Source: Candidatus Thalassolituus haligoni (lineage in GTDB: Bacteria > Pseudomonadota > Gammaproteobacteria > Pseudomonadales > Oceanobacteraceae). Taken from it: DNA of 64,000 nt. Made by a program: the position numbers and the translations under genes. This document shows positions 17,003-25,914 of the stretch, piece after piece. The stretch spans positions 2,139,001 to 2,203,000 of the forward strand of contig NZ_CP139482.1 in NCBI RefSeq assembly GCF_041222825.1, in the 5' to 3' direction. How positions within the stretch are numbered: the stretch's first letter is position 1; each line of letters opens with the position of its first letter. Under the pieces are notes generated by a model. The model searched no databases. It worked only from the letters and a program-made list of their open reading frames with translations, and was not told where the DNA came from.

Positions 17003-18070
17003 ATGGGACGAGCAGGCGTGGCATACAGCGACATACAACAGGCAGCCGATGCCATCAGCCAATCCGGTACAGAGCCCACCGTCGACAAGGTTCGGGAATA
17101 CCTCGGCACTGGCAGCAAGAGCACCATTGCGCCTTTGCTGAAACGCTGGAGACAGCAGCGCGAAGAGAGCACAGCTAGTGACGGACTGCCGGTTGAGCTA
17201 GTGCAAGCACTCAAATCGGTGCATGCACACACCCAGGGACTGGCCGACAAAAAGGTGGCCCAAATCGAGGCCGATACCCAGCAACAACTGACAGCAATGC
17301 AACAGCAGTTGGCACAAGTCGTTGCTTTGCAGCAACAGACCGAGACTGAAAAAGCCCATACGGATGAGCGGGTCGAAAGACTCAAGACCGAACGCAAGCA
17401 GGTTTCACAGGCGCTGGAGCAGAAGAGTCTGAAATTGGTGAAAAGCGACGCGACACTGGATGAAGCCCGCCAGCAACTGGTCGAGTGCCGAGCAACCATT
17501 ACCGAACTGCGCCAGGAAAGCCGCGACATCCGGGAGCACTTCGAGCATTACCAGCAGCAGATCGCCAGCGATCGCCAACAGGAACGCGACCAATTCCAGT
17601 TTTCCCGGCAGCAGTTGGAAAACAGACTGATGGATTTGCAGCAACAACTGGCCGCAGCACAAGCAAGTCATCACCAGCTGATCACGCTCAATACCAACCA
17701 GGCACAACAACTGGAACAGCAAACGCAGCAAGCTGATACCTTGAAGCAAGCCCTGAACAAAGAAATTCAGGCGCACAGAGAAACGGATATTCATCTGCAG
17801 CACAGCCGTACCGGATTGGCCCAGCTACAACAGCAGTACAAGGATATCCTTGAGTCCCTGGACGCCAGCCGCCAACAACTGACCGAACAGCAAAACGAAC
17901 AGCAGCGGCTGAACGGGCTATTGGAAAGCGCCACGCAGGCAGTGGTCAACAGCAACGCCGAACAGGAAAGACTGGCAGCTGACAATCGCCAACTGGCGGA
18001 AGCTGGAGCAATAAGCCTGGGCCGGATCCGGCAATTGGAGATCCAGCTGGCAGGAATAGAACCTAAATAA
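17003..18070 (+). CDS. KfrA-like DNA-binding coiled-coil protein (left copy)
   Basis: A 355-residue protein: N-terminal KfrA-type winged-HTH domain (about residues 1-55, VAYSDIQQAADAISQSGTEPTVDKVREYLGTGSKSTIAPLLKRWR) followed by an almost unbroken coiled coil very rich in Gln, Glu and Ala. Plasmid KfrA proteins bind DNA and influence stability; chromosomal relatives sit in genomic islands. A divergent partner recombinase and a 20-bp palindromic operator lie upstream. It shares its N-domain closely with the inward-facing copy at 47623-48660, while the coiled coils differ more, which argues against very recent duplication. Confidence 0.88.
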   Translation: MGRAGVAYSDIQQAADAISQSGTEPTVDKVREYLGTGSKSTIAPLLKRWRQQREESTASDGLPVELVQALKSVHAHTQGLADKKVAQIEADTQQQLTAMQQQLAQVVALQQQTETEKAHTDERVERLKTERKQVSQALEQKSLKLVKSDATLDEARQQLVECRATITELRQESRDIREHFEHYQQQIASDRQQERDQFQFSRQQLENRLMDLQQQLAAAQASHHQLITLNTNQAQQLEQQTQQADTLKQALNKEIQAHRETDIHLQHSRTGLAQLQQQYKDILESLDASRQQLTEQQNEQQRLNGLLESATQAVVNSNAEQERLAADNRQLAEAGAISLGRIRQLEIQLAGIEPK

Positions 18071-18103
18071 ATACGTTAATAGCCCGCCCAAACTGCTCAA
18101 CCA

Positions 18104-18137
18104 AATATTTCCGATAATATCAATTATCGGAAGTATT
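18104..18137. promoter_or_regulatory. Palindrome downstream of kfrA (third CGATAA-N6-TTATCG site)
   Basis: Arms AATATTTCCGATAA / TTATCGGAAGTATT of 14 bp with one mismatch around the 6-bp spacer TATCAA, 34 bases after the kfrA stop. Same core and geometry as 16889-16922, so kfrA is bracketed by two such sites. A GGGGTTTTTT run 4 bases later allows an alternative reading as a transcription terminator. The rest of 18138-18416 shows no supportable gene. Confidence 0.6.
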
Positions 18138-18416
18138 GGGGTTTTTTGAGACGTTCTATATGCCTACTTACCTGATAACTCACATCCGCAAGGATTCACT
18201 ATCTAGCCGCTGCCGACATTTACGGGTACTGGCATTGATTCATGCTGATACGCCAAAATATCTATCGCCCACAGAAACCCGCATCAAACAGCCGGTCTCC
18301 ATGGCCTCACAAGCGAGCATGCGGTAGACTTCGCGCCGCTCGCGGGCGTTTGATCTGTTTTGCAACTCACACGCTCTGACGTCTGTTCTTGTTTAAAGCT
18401 CGGGATAAATATCACT

Positions 18417-21188
18417 ATGTATGCAGTTGGCCAGCGTTGGATCAGCGAAGCTGAAACCGATCTCGGTTTGGGTCTTGTTCAAAGCGTCGATTTTCGGTCT
18501 GTCACTCTCTATTTTCCTACAATTGACGATGTTCGCACTTACGCAAGCCACAATGCGCCGCTGACCCGGGTAATTTTCAAAGTTGGTGATATCGTGCCGC
18601 TTCAGGATGGCTCAGTCATTGAGGTCGATGATGTTGAAGTGATGGACGACATCGCTTTCTATTTTACTAACGGCCGCTCGGTTTCTGAAATCCAGCTCAG
18701 CGGTGCCATCCAGCTTAATCAGCCGGCTGATCGCCTGTTTTCTGGCCAGATCGACAACAACAGTCTGTATGAACTACGCCAGCTGTGTTTTCAGCAAATC
18801 ACCAAATTACGCCAGCGCCCTTTCTATGGCCTGCTGGGCGCTCGTACCAGCTTGCTGCCACATCAATTGTATATTGCCCAGCAAGTTACTCAGGATGCTA
18901 TTCCCCGAGTGCTGCTCGCCGATGAAGTTGGCCTGGGTAAAACCATTGAAGCCGGCTTGATCTTACACCGGCTGTTACTGCAACAACGTATCCAGCGGGT
19001 GTTGGTACTGGTGCCGGATCATCTGCTGCACCAGTGGCTGGTTGAAATGATTCGCCGCTTTAATCTGCGCTTCAGTATCTTGCAGCAAGCCGATATAGAT
19101 GAAGCGATTGAAGACGGTAATACCGATCTGTTTGGCGGCTCCCAACTCCATCTGTGCCCCATGTCTCTGGCGGACGAACCCGACGTGGCGGTTGCCATGA
19201 TCAACGCCGACTGGGACATGATTGTTGTGGATGAAGCCCACCATCTGACCTGGACGCCAGAACATCAGGATCCCGCCTATCAGCTGGTAGAGAATCTGGC
19301 TGAAGCCAGTGCTGGTATTCTGCTCCTGACCGCCACCCCGGAGCAGCTGGGCATTGAAGGTCACTTTGCCCGTTTACGGCTGCTGGATCCCGAACGCTAC
19401 CCGTCACTGGAAGAATTCCTCACAGAGCAACAGGCCTACCAGCCGATTGCCGAACTGGCCGGTGCACTGGTCGAAAACGAGATACTGAACGCCGATCAAC
19501 AGCTCCAATTACAGCAGCTGCTGCCAGACATGGCAGCAGAACTGGAGCAGGACAACGGTCGTAACCGTTTGCTTGATACCCTGATAGACCGACGTGGCCC
19601 TGGCCGGGCAATGTTCCGTAACACCCGCCATGGTGTCGCCGGCTTCCCTGCTCGCATCGCCAATTTGAGCCAACTTGCTGCTCCGGCCTACGAACCAACT
19701 CCAGACGATATCAATGCGGTCTTGTTTCCCGAGCGTGGCCAGGCGCAGTGGTGGCTGGACGATCCACGAGTCAGCAGCCTGATCTCGCTGTTAAAACAAA
19801 CCGGTAAATCCAAACTGGTGCTGATCTGTCATCACGCCAGCACAGTGCTCGACCTGGAGGCCTATCTCTGGGAAAAACACGGCATGCAAGTGGCGGTGTT
19901 CCATGAGCAAATGGATCTGGTCGAGCGCGATCGTGCAGCCGCCTACTTTGCCGATACAGAGCAGGGAGCGCGACTGTTGCTCTGCTCTGAAATTGGCAGC
20001 GAAGGCCGTAACTTCCAGTTTGCTCATCACCTGGTGTTATTTGACTTGCCGTTTAACTGCGATCTGATCGAGCAGCGTATCGGCCGTCTTGACCGTATTG
20101 GCCAGGCCAGTGAGATCCAGATTCATAGTCTGGCATTTGAGGATCATGCGACCGGCCGTTGGCAGCAGCTGTTGCATCAGGGTCTGGATGTGTTTACTCA
20201 GCCCAATCCGGCCGCACAAACTCTGCTGGAGCGCCATCGTCAGCAGGTGCACGACGCGGTACTGACCGGTGGCAACCTTGACGATCTGATCAAGACGCTC
20301 AGCAACGAATGTATCGAACTGCAGCAACAACTTGAGCAAGGACGTGACCGCTTGCTGGAGTTGCACTCCTGTCACCCGAAACGCTCCCGCTCGCTGGCTC
20401 GGGATATGACCATTACCCATATCGAAGACGAAGCCGAACTCAATGATTTTATTGAACTGTTTGCGGACGCCTTTGGTGTTGAAGTCGCTGATCTTGGCAA
20501 CGATTGCATCACTCTGGCACCCGGCGATCATATGTTGGTGCCGGATCTGCCATACTTGCCGGAAGACGGCTTTATGGCGACCACTCGCCGCGAAGTGGCA
20601 CTGGCTCGCGATGATGTGCAGTTCCTCAGCTGGGAACATCCGTTTGTAGACCAGGCACTGGAGCTGATCACCAGCGGCCCTATTGGTAATGCTTCCGTCG
20701 GGTACGTCGAGCAGCACGATTACAAAACCGGTGATTGCTTCATTCAATTACAGTTTGTGGCCTCCTGCCCTGCCCCCAAGCATCTGCAGATTGAACGCTA
20801 TTTGCCAGCAGACGCCATGCACCTCACCTTTACCCCAAAGGGTGAGCTGAAGGTGAACGAGCCAGACTTGGCTGGGTTTGTCTTGCCTCTGAAACGCGGT
20901 ACTGCGAAGGGGCTGGCAGAACAGAAGATGAACGAGATCAAGCCGCTGATTCACAAGCTTGAGAAACTGGGTGGCGGCCAGCTAGGCAAAATGATTCAGC
21001 GAGCGACGAACAAGGCCAACGAAGCCTTTGACGATCGCCTTCAGCGTCTGCAAGCGCTGGCGCAGCACAACCCGAATATTCCAGCGCAACTGATTACTGA
21101 TGTACAGCAGGAGCGCCTCTCGGTACTGACAGCCATTGAAACCGCCCAGCTGCAAATGGACAGCGTACGCTTGGTATTCTGCGGCTAA
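18417..21188 (+). CDS. rapA: RapA-like RNA polymerase-associated Swi2/Snf2 ATPase
   Basis: About 923 residues from the ATG at 18417; the N-terminus then reads MYAVGQRWISEAETDLGLGLV, matching the RapA start (FALGQRWISDTESELGLG), whereas an upstream TTG frame start adds 19 unrelated residues. Domains: N-terminal Tudor-like part, helicase ATP-binding lobe (ADEVGLGKTIEAGLIL, VVDEAHHL, LLTATPEQLGIEGHFARLRLLDP), helicase C lobe (LLLCSEIGSEGRNFQFAHHLVLFDLPFNCDLIEQRIGRLDRIGQ) and a RapA C-terminal domain. RapA recycles RNA polymerase after transcription. It is slightly shorter than the E. coli protein (968). Its position between kfrA and a transposase suggests a mobile or second copy rather than the core gene. 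Confidence 0.93.
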   Translation: MYAVGQRWISEAETDLGLGLVQSVDFRSVTLYFPTIDDVRTYASHNAPLTRVIFKVGDIVPLQDGSVIEVDDVEVMDDIAFYFTNGRSVSEIQLSGAIQLNQPADRLFSGQIDNNSLYELRQLCFQQITKLRQRPFYGLLGARTSLLPHQLYIAQQVTQDAIPRVLLADEVGLGKTIEAGLILHRLLLQQRIQRVLVLVPDHLLHQWLVEMIRRFNLRFSILQQADIDEAIEDGNTDLFGGSQLHLCPMSLADEPDVAVAMINADWDMIVVDEAHHLTWTPEHQDPAYQLVENLAEASAGILLLTATPEQLGIEGHFARLRLLDPERYPSLEEFLTEQQAYQPIAELAGALVENEILNADQQLQLQQLLPDMAAELEQDNGRNRLLDTLIDRRGPGRAMFRNTRHGVAGFPARIANLSQLAAPAYEPTPDDINAVLFPERGQAQWWLDDPRVSSLISLLKQTGKSKLVLICHHASTVLDLEAYLWEKHGMQVAVFHEQMDLVERDRAAAYFADTEQGARLLLCSEIGSEGRNFQFAHHLVLFDLPFNCDLIEQRIGRLDRIGQASEIQIHSLAFEDHATGRWQQLLHQGLDVFTQPNPAAQTLLERHRQQVHDAVLTGGNLDDLIKTLSNECIELQQQLEQGRDRLLELHSCHPKRSRSLARDMTITHIEDEAELNDFIELFADAFGVEVADLGNDCITLAPGDHMLVPDLPYLPEDGFMATTRREVALARDDVQFLSWEHPFVDQALELITSGPIGNASVGYVEQHDYKTGDCFIQLQFVASCPAPKHLQIERYLPADAMHLTFTPKGELKVNEPDLAGFVLPLKRGTAKGLAEQKMNEIKPLIHKLEKLGGGQLGKMIQRATNKANEAFDDRLQRLQALAQHNPNIPAQLITDVQQERLSVLTAIETAQLQMDSVRLVFCG

Positions 21189-21230
21189 CCGTGGCTGTCC
21201 GTGACGGCGGTGAATTTTGTGCACCGCCGA

Positions 21231-21344
21231 CACGGACGGTGCCGGTTTACGGACACGGACGGTGCCGGTTTACGGACACGGACGGTGCCGGTTTACGGAC
21301 ACGGACGGTGCCGGTTTACGGACACGGACGGTGCCGGTTTACGG
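21231..21344. repeat. 23-bp tandem repeat array
   Basis: Four full units of a 23-bp repeat (GCCGGTTTACGGACACGGACGG plus T) at 21241, 21264, 21287 and 21310, preceded by a half unit and followed by a partial fifth. The units look identical. The array starts about 40 bases after the rapA stop and opens frames on the plus strand that are artefacts of the repeat. Confidence 0.93.
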
Positions 21345-21361
21345 GAAATCCTAAACAAAAC

Positions 21362-21386
21362 ACGAAAATCAACGATAGGTTTTCGT
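21362..21386 (+). terminator. Weak hairpin after the repeat array
   Basis: Arms ACGAAAA / TTTTCGT with an 11-base loop, A/T-rich on both sides. It could end rapA transcription, but the stem is short. Confidence 0.3.
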
Positions 21387-21470
21387 AAATAACGTTTAAA
21401 TACAATAAGTTATATAGTATTTGTTTTCCCGGAACGATGCTAAAAATCGGTGTTAAATCTGGGAAAACGA

Positions 21471-21491
21471 GGAGAGTGGCGGCCACTCTCC
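21471..21491. terminator. Strong hairpin 3' of the second Tn3 transposase
   Basis: Perfect 9-bp arms GGAGAGTGG / CCACTCTCC around CGG, 20 bases past the transposase stop (minus strand). No long T-run follows, so termination is probable but not certain. Confidence 0.5.
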
Positions 21492-21511
21492 TGTAAAACA
21501 GCGAAGATCGA

Positions 21512-24500
21512 TTATTCTTTGATCAGGTCTGGATCAAGGATTTTTTGTAGATCTATCTGTTGAGAGTCTTTTAGCGAGTTCTGTGAAAAATCAAATTCGC
21601 CATGAAAGACAAAATGTTCCCATGCCAGCATAGACGACGCCTTAATCTTCTTTAGTAGCAGGGAATACTCAACATCTGTTTTGGCTTCTGACAGACGTTT
21701 GGAGAGATACATAAAATTCCAGCAAACGATGACATTTTTAAGTAGTCGCTTGCAGGTCTCTGCGATCTCCTGATCTTCTTTAATTGTCTGCACATAATCT
21801 GCTCGTCCAATGGCCAGCGCTCGATCAAGTTTATTCCCTGCCTCCCCTTTATTTAACTGGCGGTGGATGGCTTTTCGCATACCCACGTCGTCGGCATACC
21901 GGAGCAAGAACAACGTTTTTGGAATACCTCCAAATGCTTTTAGTGCTTCGTAAAGAGGGTTGTTTTTTGAGTATGAGTTCATTCGTTTGAAGATTTGAGA
22001 CGCTGTAACTTCGCCTAGCTTAATTGACGCGCATAGACGAAGAATATCTTCCCAATTATCAATAATTTTATCTTTATTAATCCGCTCCTTTGGAAAGATC
22101 GGATAGCTTTTTTTCTTATAGAAAGTTGGGGTTTTGAAGGAGTATAAAACTCTTTTGCCGGGATTTTTTATGCGTGGCCCAAATGAAAATTTCAATAAAT
22201 GCGTAAGACTAAATATGGCTTCCGTGTATCCGTGAGAGTCAGTGGAGTGAAGGTCTGATTTCACTACATCATTTTTCAATAACCCATCCACCATATAGTG
22301 CGCTTCAAATTCGGCGCCACTGATCACCATTGAGTAAGGGAACATGCCTCGGATATCTATGAACGTATAGGCCGATACAACGGGGTCACGACCGCCATAT
22401 TTAAATGACTTATTTGCATTGAGTGATTCATATGCGACGGTCCATTTCTGACCATCGCTCGATGTCTGCAGACCGTAGTCTCCAATGAACACTTTGGCCA
22501 GTGGAAGTTGATTGACGAAGCGGATAACGGCATCGTTTGCTCGTCTCAAATTCTCAAGCGTAAAAAAACCATTGGTCGTGGATTCCAGGGTTGCAAGTTC
22601 AATTTCCCTCGCCAATTTAGATAATTTGGGCACGCTCAAATGTTCACCTAGCGCAATTATTCCCGCCAGGAAATTTTTATCTTCGGGTCTTGGCTTGCGG
22701 TATCGGATACTGTTGTGTTCAAACTCGTCCAGAAACCCTGAAGCGGCATTCACTGTACTTAGCGCTTCTGCTATACGAATGTATTGATCATCCGGAAACA
22801 AAGCCACGTCGCTTTCCATCTCTGAAAGCACTTCAGCCCGAGTATTTCGTTCGTACGTTAGCTTAAATCCGCCAAGACCATCTGTCTCAATATATTCATT
22901 TATATTTTCCAGTATGTGCTCGTTTGTCTCCTTGTATTGTGCATCCAGTTCAAGCTCCCAGCGCTCAACCAATTTTCTAACATCTTTAAAATCAGCCATG
23001 TCCGCTAAATTTAGAATGTGATCCCGGTTTTTATGAAAGTATTCCCGCGAAATCAAATACTGCTCTAGCTGTCGGTAACGATTTGAGTTAACAATGCTCA
23101 GTGTGCCATCTTTAATGGCGGCGGCAGTGTGCTTATAGAGCAGAATGCGATACAGTTTTGCGCGGAAGGAGTCTTTTGTGTCAACGTAGCCGGTTTCTGA
23201 ATTCGTAAGAAACCCGACCGAGAATTTATCATCCACCTTTCCGTTTTTCGCTTGGTACTGCGATATTGCTTTTAGCAGCTTGTTGCTTTTTACATCACAA
23301 TCGAAATTGAGCCGCCGAAGAATATCGCTACACTTGAGCTGAAGCGACGTGGCTCCTTCTTCCAAAAAGAGCATTTCAAGAGCCTGCCCGCTGATTTTAT
23401 CCAAGTCCTCCTGGACATCTTTTACATGAGAGTTTACGTTTTCTGTGGATATTTTTGACGGGCTTATCAAGCGAATCGCTTTTTCGACTTTCTCTGAATC
23501 ACTCAGAATAGGGTTGTTCAGCGTTTCTTTAAGTTTTTCCACCAACGACACTAAATCAACAGTATCCTTTACTAACGCTTGCGTATGGCCAGATTGCTCT
23601 TGGCGTTGTTTGTAGTATTCTTCTTTTGCAAGATTCTCGGCCTTGTTCACTGCCGTTTTCACCGAGGCCAAAAACGTTTCGACCAGAATATCGACCAGCT
23701 GTTGAAATTGATGAGTGATAAAAATGACAAGGTGAAGGTGGCGGTCATGATCTTTCAAGCGATTGATCTGAAAAACCTGCCGCCGATGAACGGATAGTGC
23801 GTAGCGTTTAAGTCCATCTTTTGTAAAATCCAGCTCGCTTACTATTGGAAGTGCAATATCATAGAGCGGCTTGAGCGTATCATATATCGCGACATTCTCG
23901 CGTATTTTAGACGTCTTGGTTGACTGGTTGAGTTTCTTCAGCAACGTAATTCTGTAAGTTTCCATCTCATCATAAGTATTTTTTCCTTTTGAAAATAATG
24001 CATCGAGTTTTTGAGCACCATCGTTCGAGAGTATATTTTTAACAACGGCAATCTGTTGGTCCATGTGCGTTTTATAGACCGACTCGACCGTGTCACAAAT
24101 TGTTTTATAATCGGGTGTCTCGACTTTGTGTTCAAAGAGCCATTCGCAGACGGAAATAAAGCATTTATCGGGATTTTTCTGTGAGCGTGCGTCCGTTCTT
24201 ATCAGTGGCAACAGTGGTTGAATGGTGGTTTGATTAAATGGCTTAAAACCCAGCGCATCAAGAATCATTTCTCTATGGCGATTTCTGGTGCTTGTATTGT
24301 AGCTTTCCCAGCGAAAACTTTGCTTGAGCTTCAGTCGGCCCGCTACATAGTCAACATCTTCCTGGATCGCAGAATTAAAAAATTGACCCGTGGCTTTGAA
24401 GTAGCCATAGGTGACGATGCAGTAAACAATATTGGCATGCCCACGAACGTTCTGCGTGATGAGTTGTTTGAAGTGAGATTCGACGTAGAAAAAGCGCTTG

Positions 24501-24574
24501 CGGTCTACAGCTTTGAACTGGGGTGGGGTATCGTGGAACTCTTTATCGGTGGAACTGATTTTTTTGGTGTACAT
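21512..24574 (-). CDS. Second Tn3-family transposase
   Basis: A 1020-residue transposase only distantly similar to the one at 10391. N-terminal DUF4158-like region (PPQFKAVDRKRFFYVESHF), long helical middle with coiled-coil stretches, and the Tn3 catalytic domain with LHSTDSHGYTEAIFSLTHLLKFSFGPRIKN (about residues 790-820) and IFKRMNSYSKNNPLYEALKAFGGIPKTLFLLRY. Base composition is clearly more AT-rich than rapA beside it, a sign of separate origin. No resolvase and no convincing terminal repeats were identified. The frame is intact. Confidence 0.93.
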   Translation of the reverse strand: MYTKKISSTDKEFHDTPPQFKAVDRKRFFYVESHFKQLITQNVRGHANIVYCIVTYGYFKATGQFFNSAIQEDVDYVAGRLKLKQSFRWESYNTSTRNRHREMILDALGFKPFNQTTIQPLLPLIRTDARSQKNPDKCFISVCEWLFEHKVETPDYKTICDTVESVYKTHMDQQIAVVKNILSNDGAQKLDALFSKGKNTYDEMETYRITLLKKLNQSTKTSKIRENVAIYDTLKPLYDIALPIVSELDFTKDGLKRYALSVHRRQVFQINRLKDHDRHLHLVIFITHQFQQLVDILVETFLASVKTAVNKAENLAKEEYYKQRQEQSGHTQALVKDTVDLVSLVEKLKETLNNPILSDSEKVEKAIRLISPSKISTENVNSHVKDVQEDLDKISGQALEMLFLEEGATSLQLKCSDILRRLNFDCDVKSNKLLKAISQYQAKNGKVDDKFSVGFLTNSETGYVDTKDSFRAKLYRILLYKHTAAAIKDGTLSIVNSNRYRQLEQYLISREYFHKNRDHILNLADMADFKDVRKLVERWELELDAQYKETNEHILENINEYIETDGLGGFKLTYERNTRAEVLSEMESDVALFPDDQYIRIAEALSTVNAASGFLDEFEHNSIRYRKPRPEDKNFLAGIIALGEHLSVPKLSKLAREIELATLESTTNGFFTLENLRRANDAVIRFVNQLPLAKVFIGDYGLQTSSDGQKWTVAYESLNANKSFKYGGRDPVVSAYTFIDIRGMFPYSMVISGAEFEAHYMVDGLLKNDVVKSDLHSTDSHGYTEAIFSLTHLLKFSFGPRIKNPGKRVLYSFKTPTFYKKKSYPIFPKERINKDKIIDNWEDILRLCASIKLGEVTASQIFKRMNSYSKNNPLYEALKAFGGIPKTLFLLRYADDVGMRKAIHRQLNKGEAGNKLDRALAIGRADYVQTIKEDQEIAETCKRLLKNVIVCWNFMYLSKRLSEAKTDVEYSLLLKKIKASSMLAWEHFVFHGEFDFSQNSLKDSQQIDLQKILDPDLIKE

Positions 24575-24643
24575 TGAACACTCCTAATGTTATTCTATTT
24601 AAGGAAGTGTTATTATCCATCCTGAAAACCCCTATCCCAAGTT

Positions 24644-25420
24644 CTAAATTACCTCACTTAGTTTTTTGTTACAGTCTCCACAAACTACGTTCAATCCCGG
24701 CTTGCCCCAAAGCTGGATATGGCATGTTTTGCACGCATATTTAATGCGTCCTGATCGCGGTTTTGGCTTTGAAGTGATCAGCTCACTGAGATTGTCGTCT
24801 TCATAAGCGTCTTTCTCAGCTCGCATGGGCGCGATTGCTGCAGTTGGTCTGGGATTTAAGTTCTCGGTCAGTTCGTATTCAGTGCCTTTGTCATCGTAGG
24901 CAGTAATAGGTAGCTCCAGGCGATAGACAGGGTAGCGGTCGACCCAGGGCAGACGATAACCCTTTTTGAGGAGCTCTTTACAGGCGTTGTGAAATGGGCC
25001 TTCAAGTAAGACATAGTCCATCATCCATTCGCCCGTATTCTGCCCGCCAGGTTTCCCAGTGGATGATGGGATCAATCCTATTTGCACCATCTTTTTGGCC
25101 CATTGGGCGTTATGGTAACCCCGTCGTCCGGGTGAACCATAGTGAGCCTGCCAGATGTGCGTCATCTCATGACACAGGGTTTGGCAAATTTCTATCAGTG
25201 GGTATTTTGCGAAGTATTCGGGATTGACGGCTAGCTCATCAACATACTGGCGCTTTTCGTTGACCCACCGGCCGATGGAGGCATAGCCCATCACTTTGCG
25301 CTGTCGGTGAAATGTGATGATGACATCAGGCAATTGCCCGGCAAACAACGCGCTGTTAAAATAGTCGTACGCGCTCGAAATAGTCTGGTAACATTCTGTT
25401 GTCGGTTTTTCTTCTAGCAC
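24644..25420 (-). CDS. SprT-like zinc metalloprotease
   Basis: A 258-residue protein with the SprT domain in its first 160 residues: the zinc site H84-E-M-T-H88 (TLCHEMTHIWQ) with a third ligand expected in GRRGYHNAQWAKKM, and a C-terminal zinc ribbon (YACKTCHIQLWGKPGLNVVCGDCNKK). The SprT/Spartan group includes proteases of DNA-protein crosslinks; bacterial members are poorly studied. The gene stands alone between a Tn3 transposase and a recombinase. It is longer than core SprT (about 165 residues), with an extra middle region (about residues 160-225). Confidence 0.85.
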   Translation of the reverse strand: MLEEKPTTECYQTISSAYDYFNSALFAGQLPDVIITFHRQRKVMGYASIGRWVNEKRQYVDELAVNPEYFAKYPLIEICQTLCHEMTHIWQAHYGSPGRRGYHNAQWAKKMVQIGLIPSSTGKPGGQNTGEWMMDYVLLEGPFHNACKELLKKGYRLPWVDRYPVYRLELPITAYDDKGTEYELTENLNPRPTAAIAPMRAEKDAYEDDNLSELITSKPKPRSGRIKYACKTCHIQLWGKPGLNVVCGDCNKKLSEVI

Positions 25421-25914
25421 CCGCTTTACGCCTCACGCCTCAATTTTGTGCAAATTTTGGATTGTATGATCCAAAAAACGCACCACATCTGTGCACTATC
25501 TGTGAATCTGCTTATTTTTTAGTCTGACAAGCTGGCCTTAGCCATTTTTTTAAAAATATTTCATACAATTTTAGAACGAATGATACTGGGAAAAAAGTAG
25601 TCTGTATTCAATTGAGTGTTCTCGTCTCCAAATCTGGTCATAAGGTGACATCGTCAATCTTTTAGCGGTAGCTGATTGGTAGCTGATTGATAGTTTTGGT
25701 TTTTGAAGCTTGAAATATATGACCTAGGCGCGGCCGTTAGGAATGAGATGGGATCAGTTGCGGTGGGCTTTGAATTGCGTGGGCGGATTGGCTAACATGC
25801 GCGTCGACCGGATATGAGTTCCTCCTGTTTTAAAACAGTAATGGAATCTGCGAAGCGCCCGAGGTGGCCTGCAATAAGAGCAAATAGCCTACAGAGCTTG
25901 AGAGCAGCAAGTCA
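25421..25914. other. Intergenic region without a recognised gene
   Basis: 494 bases with no supportable ORF. A short direct repeat GTAGCTGATTG occurs near 25670-25690. At 25873 is ATAAGAGCAAAT, whose first 11 bases recur at 50051 downstream of the right recombinase. Confidence 0.5.

Noticed and set aside
18136..18327. 63-codon plus-strand ORF between kfrA and rapA
   Set aside because: No ribosome-binding site, no recognisable domain, starts inside the palindrome and has poor coding character.
21231..21344. CRISPR array
   Set aside because: Units are contiguous 23-bp repeats without spacers, and no cas genes are present.
21191..21392. Two plus-strand ORFs of Thr/Arg/Gly repeats
   Set aside because: They exist only because the 23-bp tandem repeat lacks stops; a non-multiple-of-three unit cycling through frames is not a protein repeat design.
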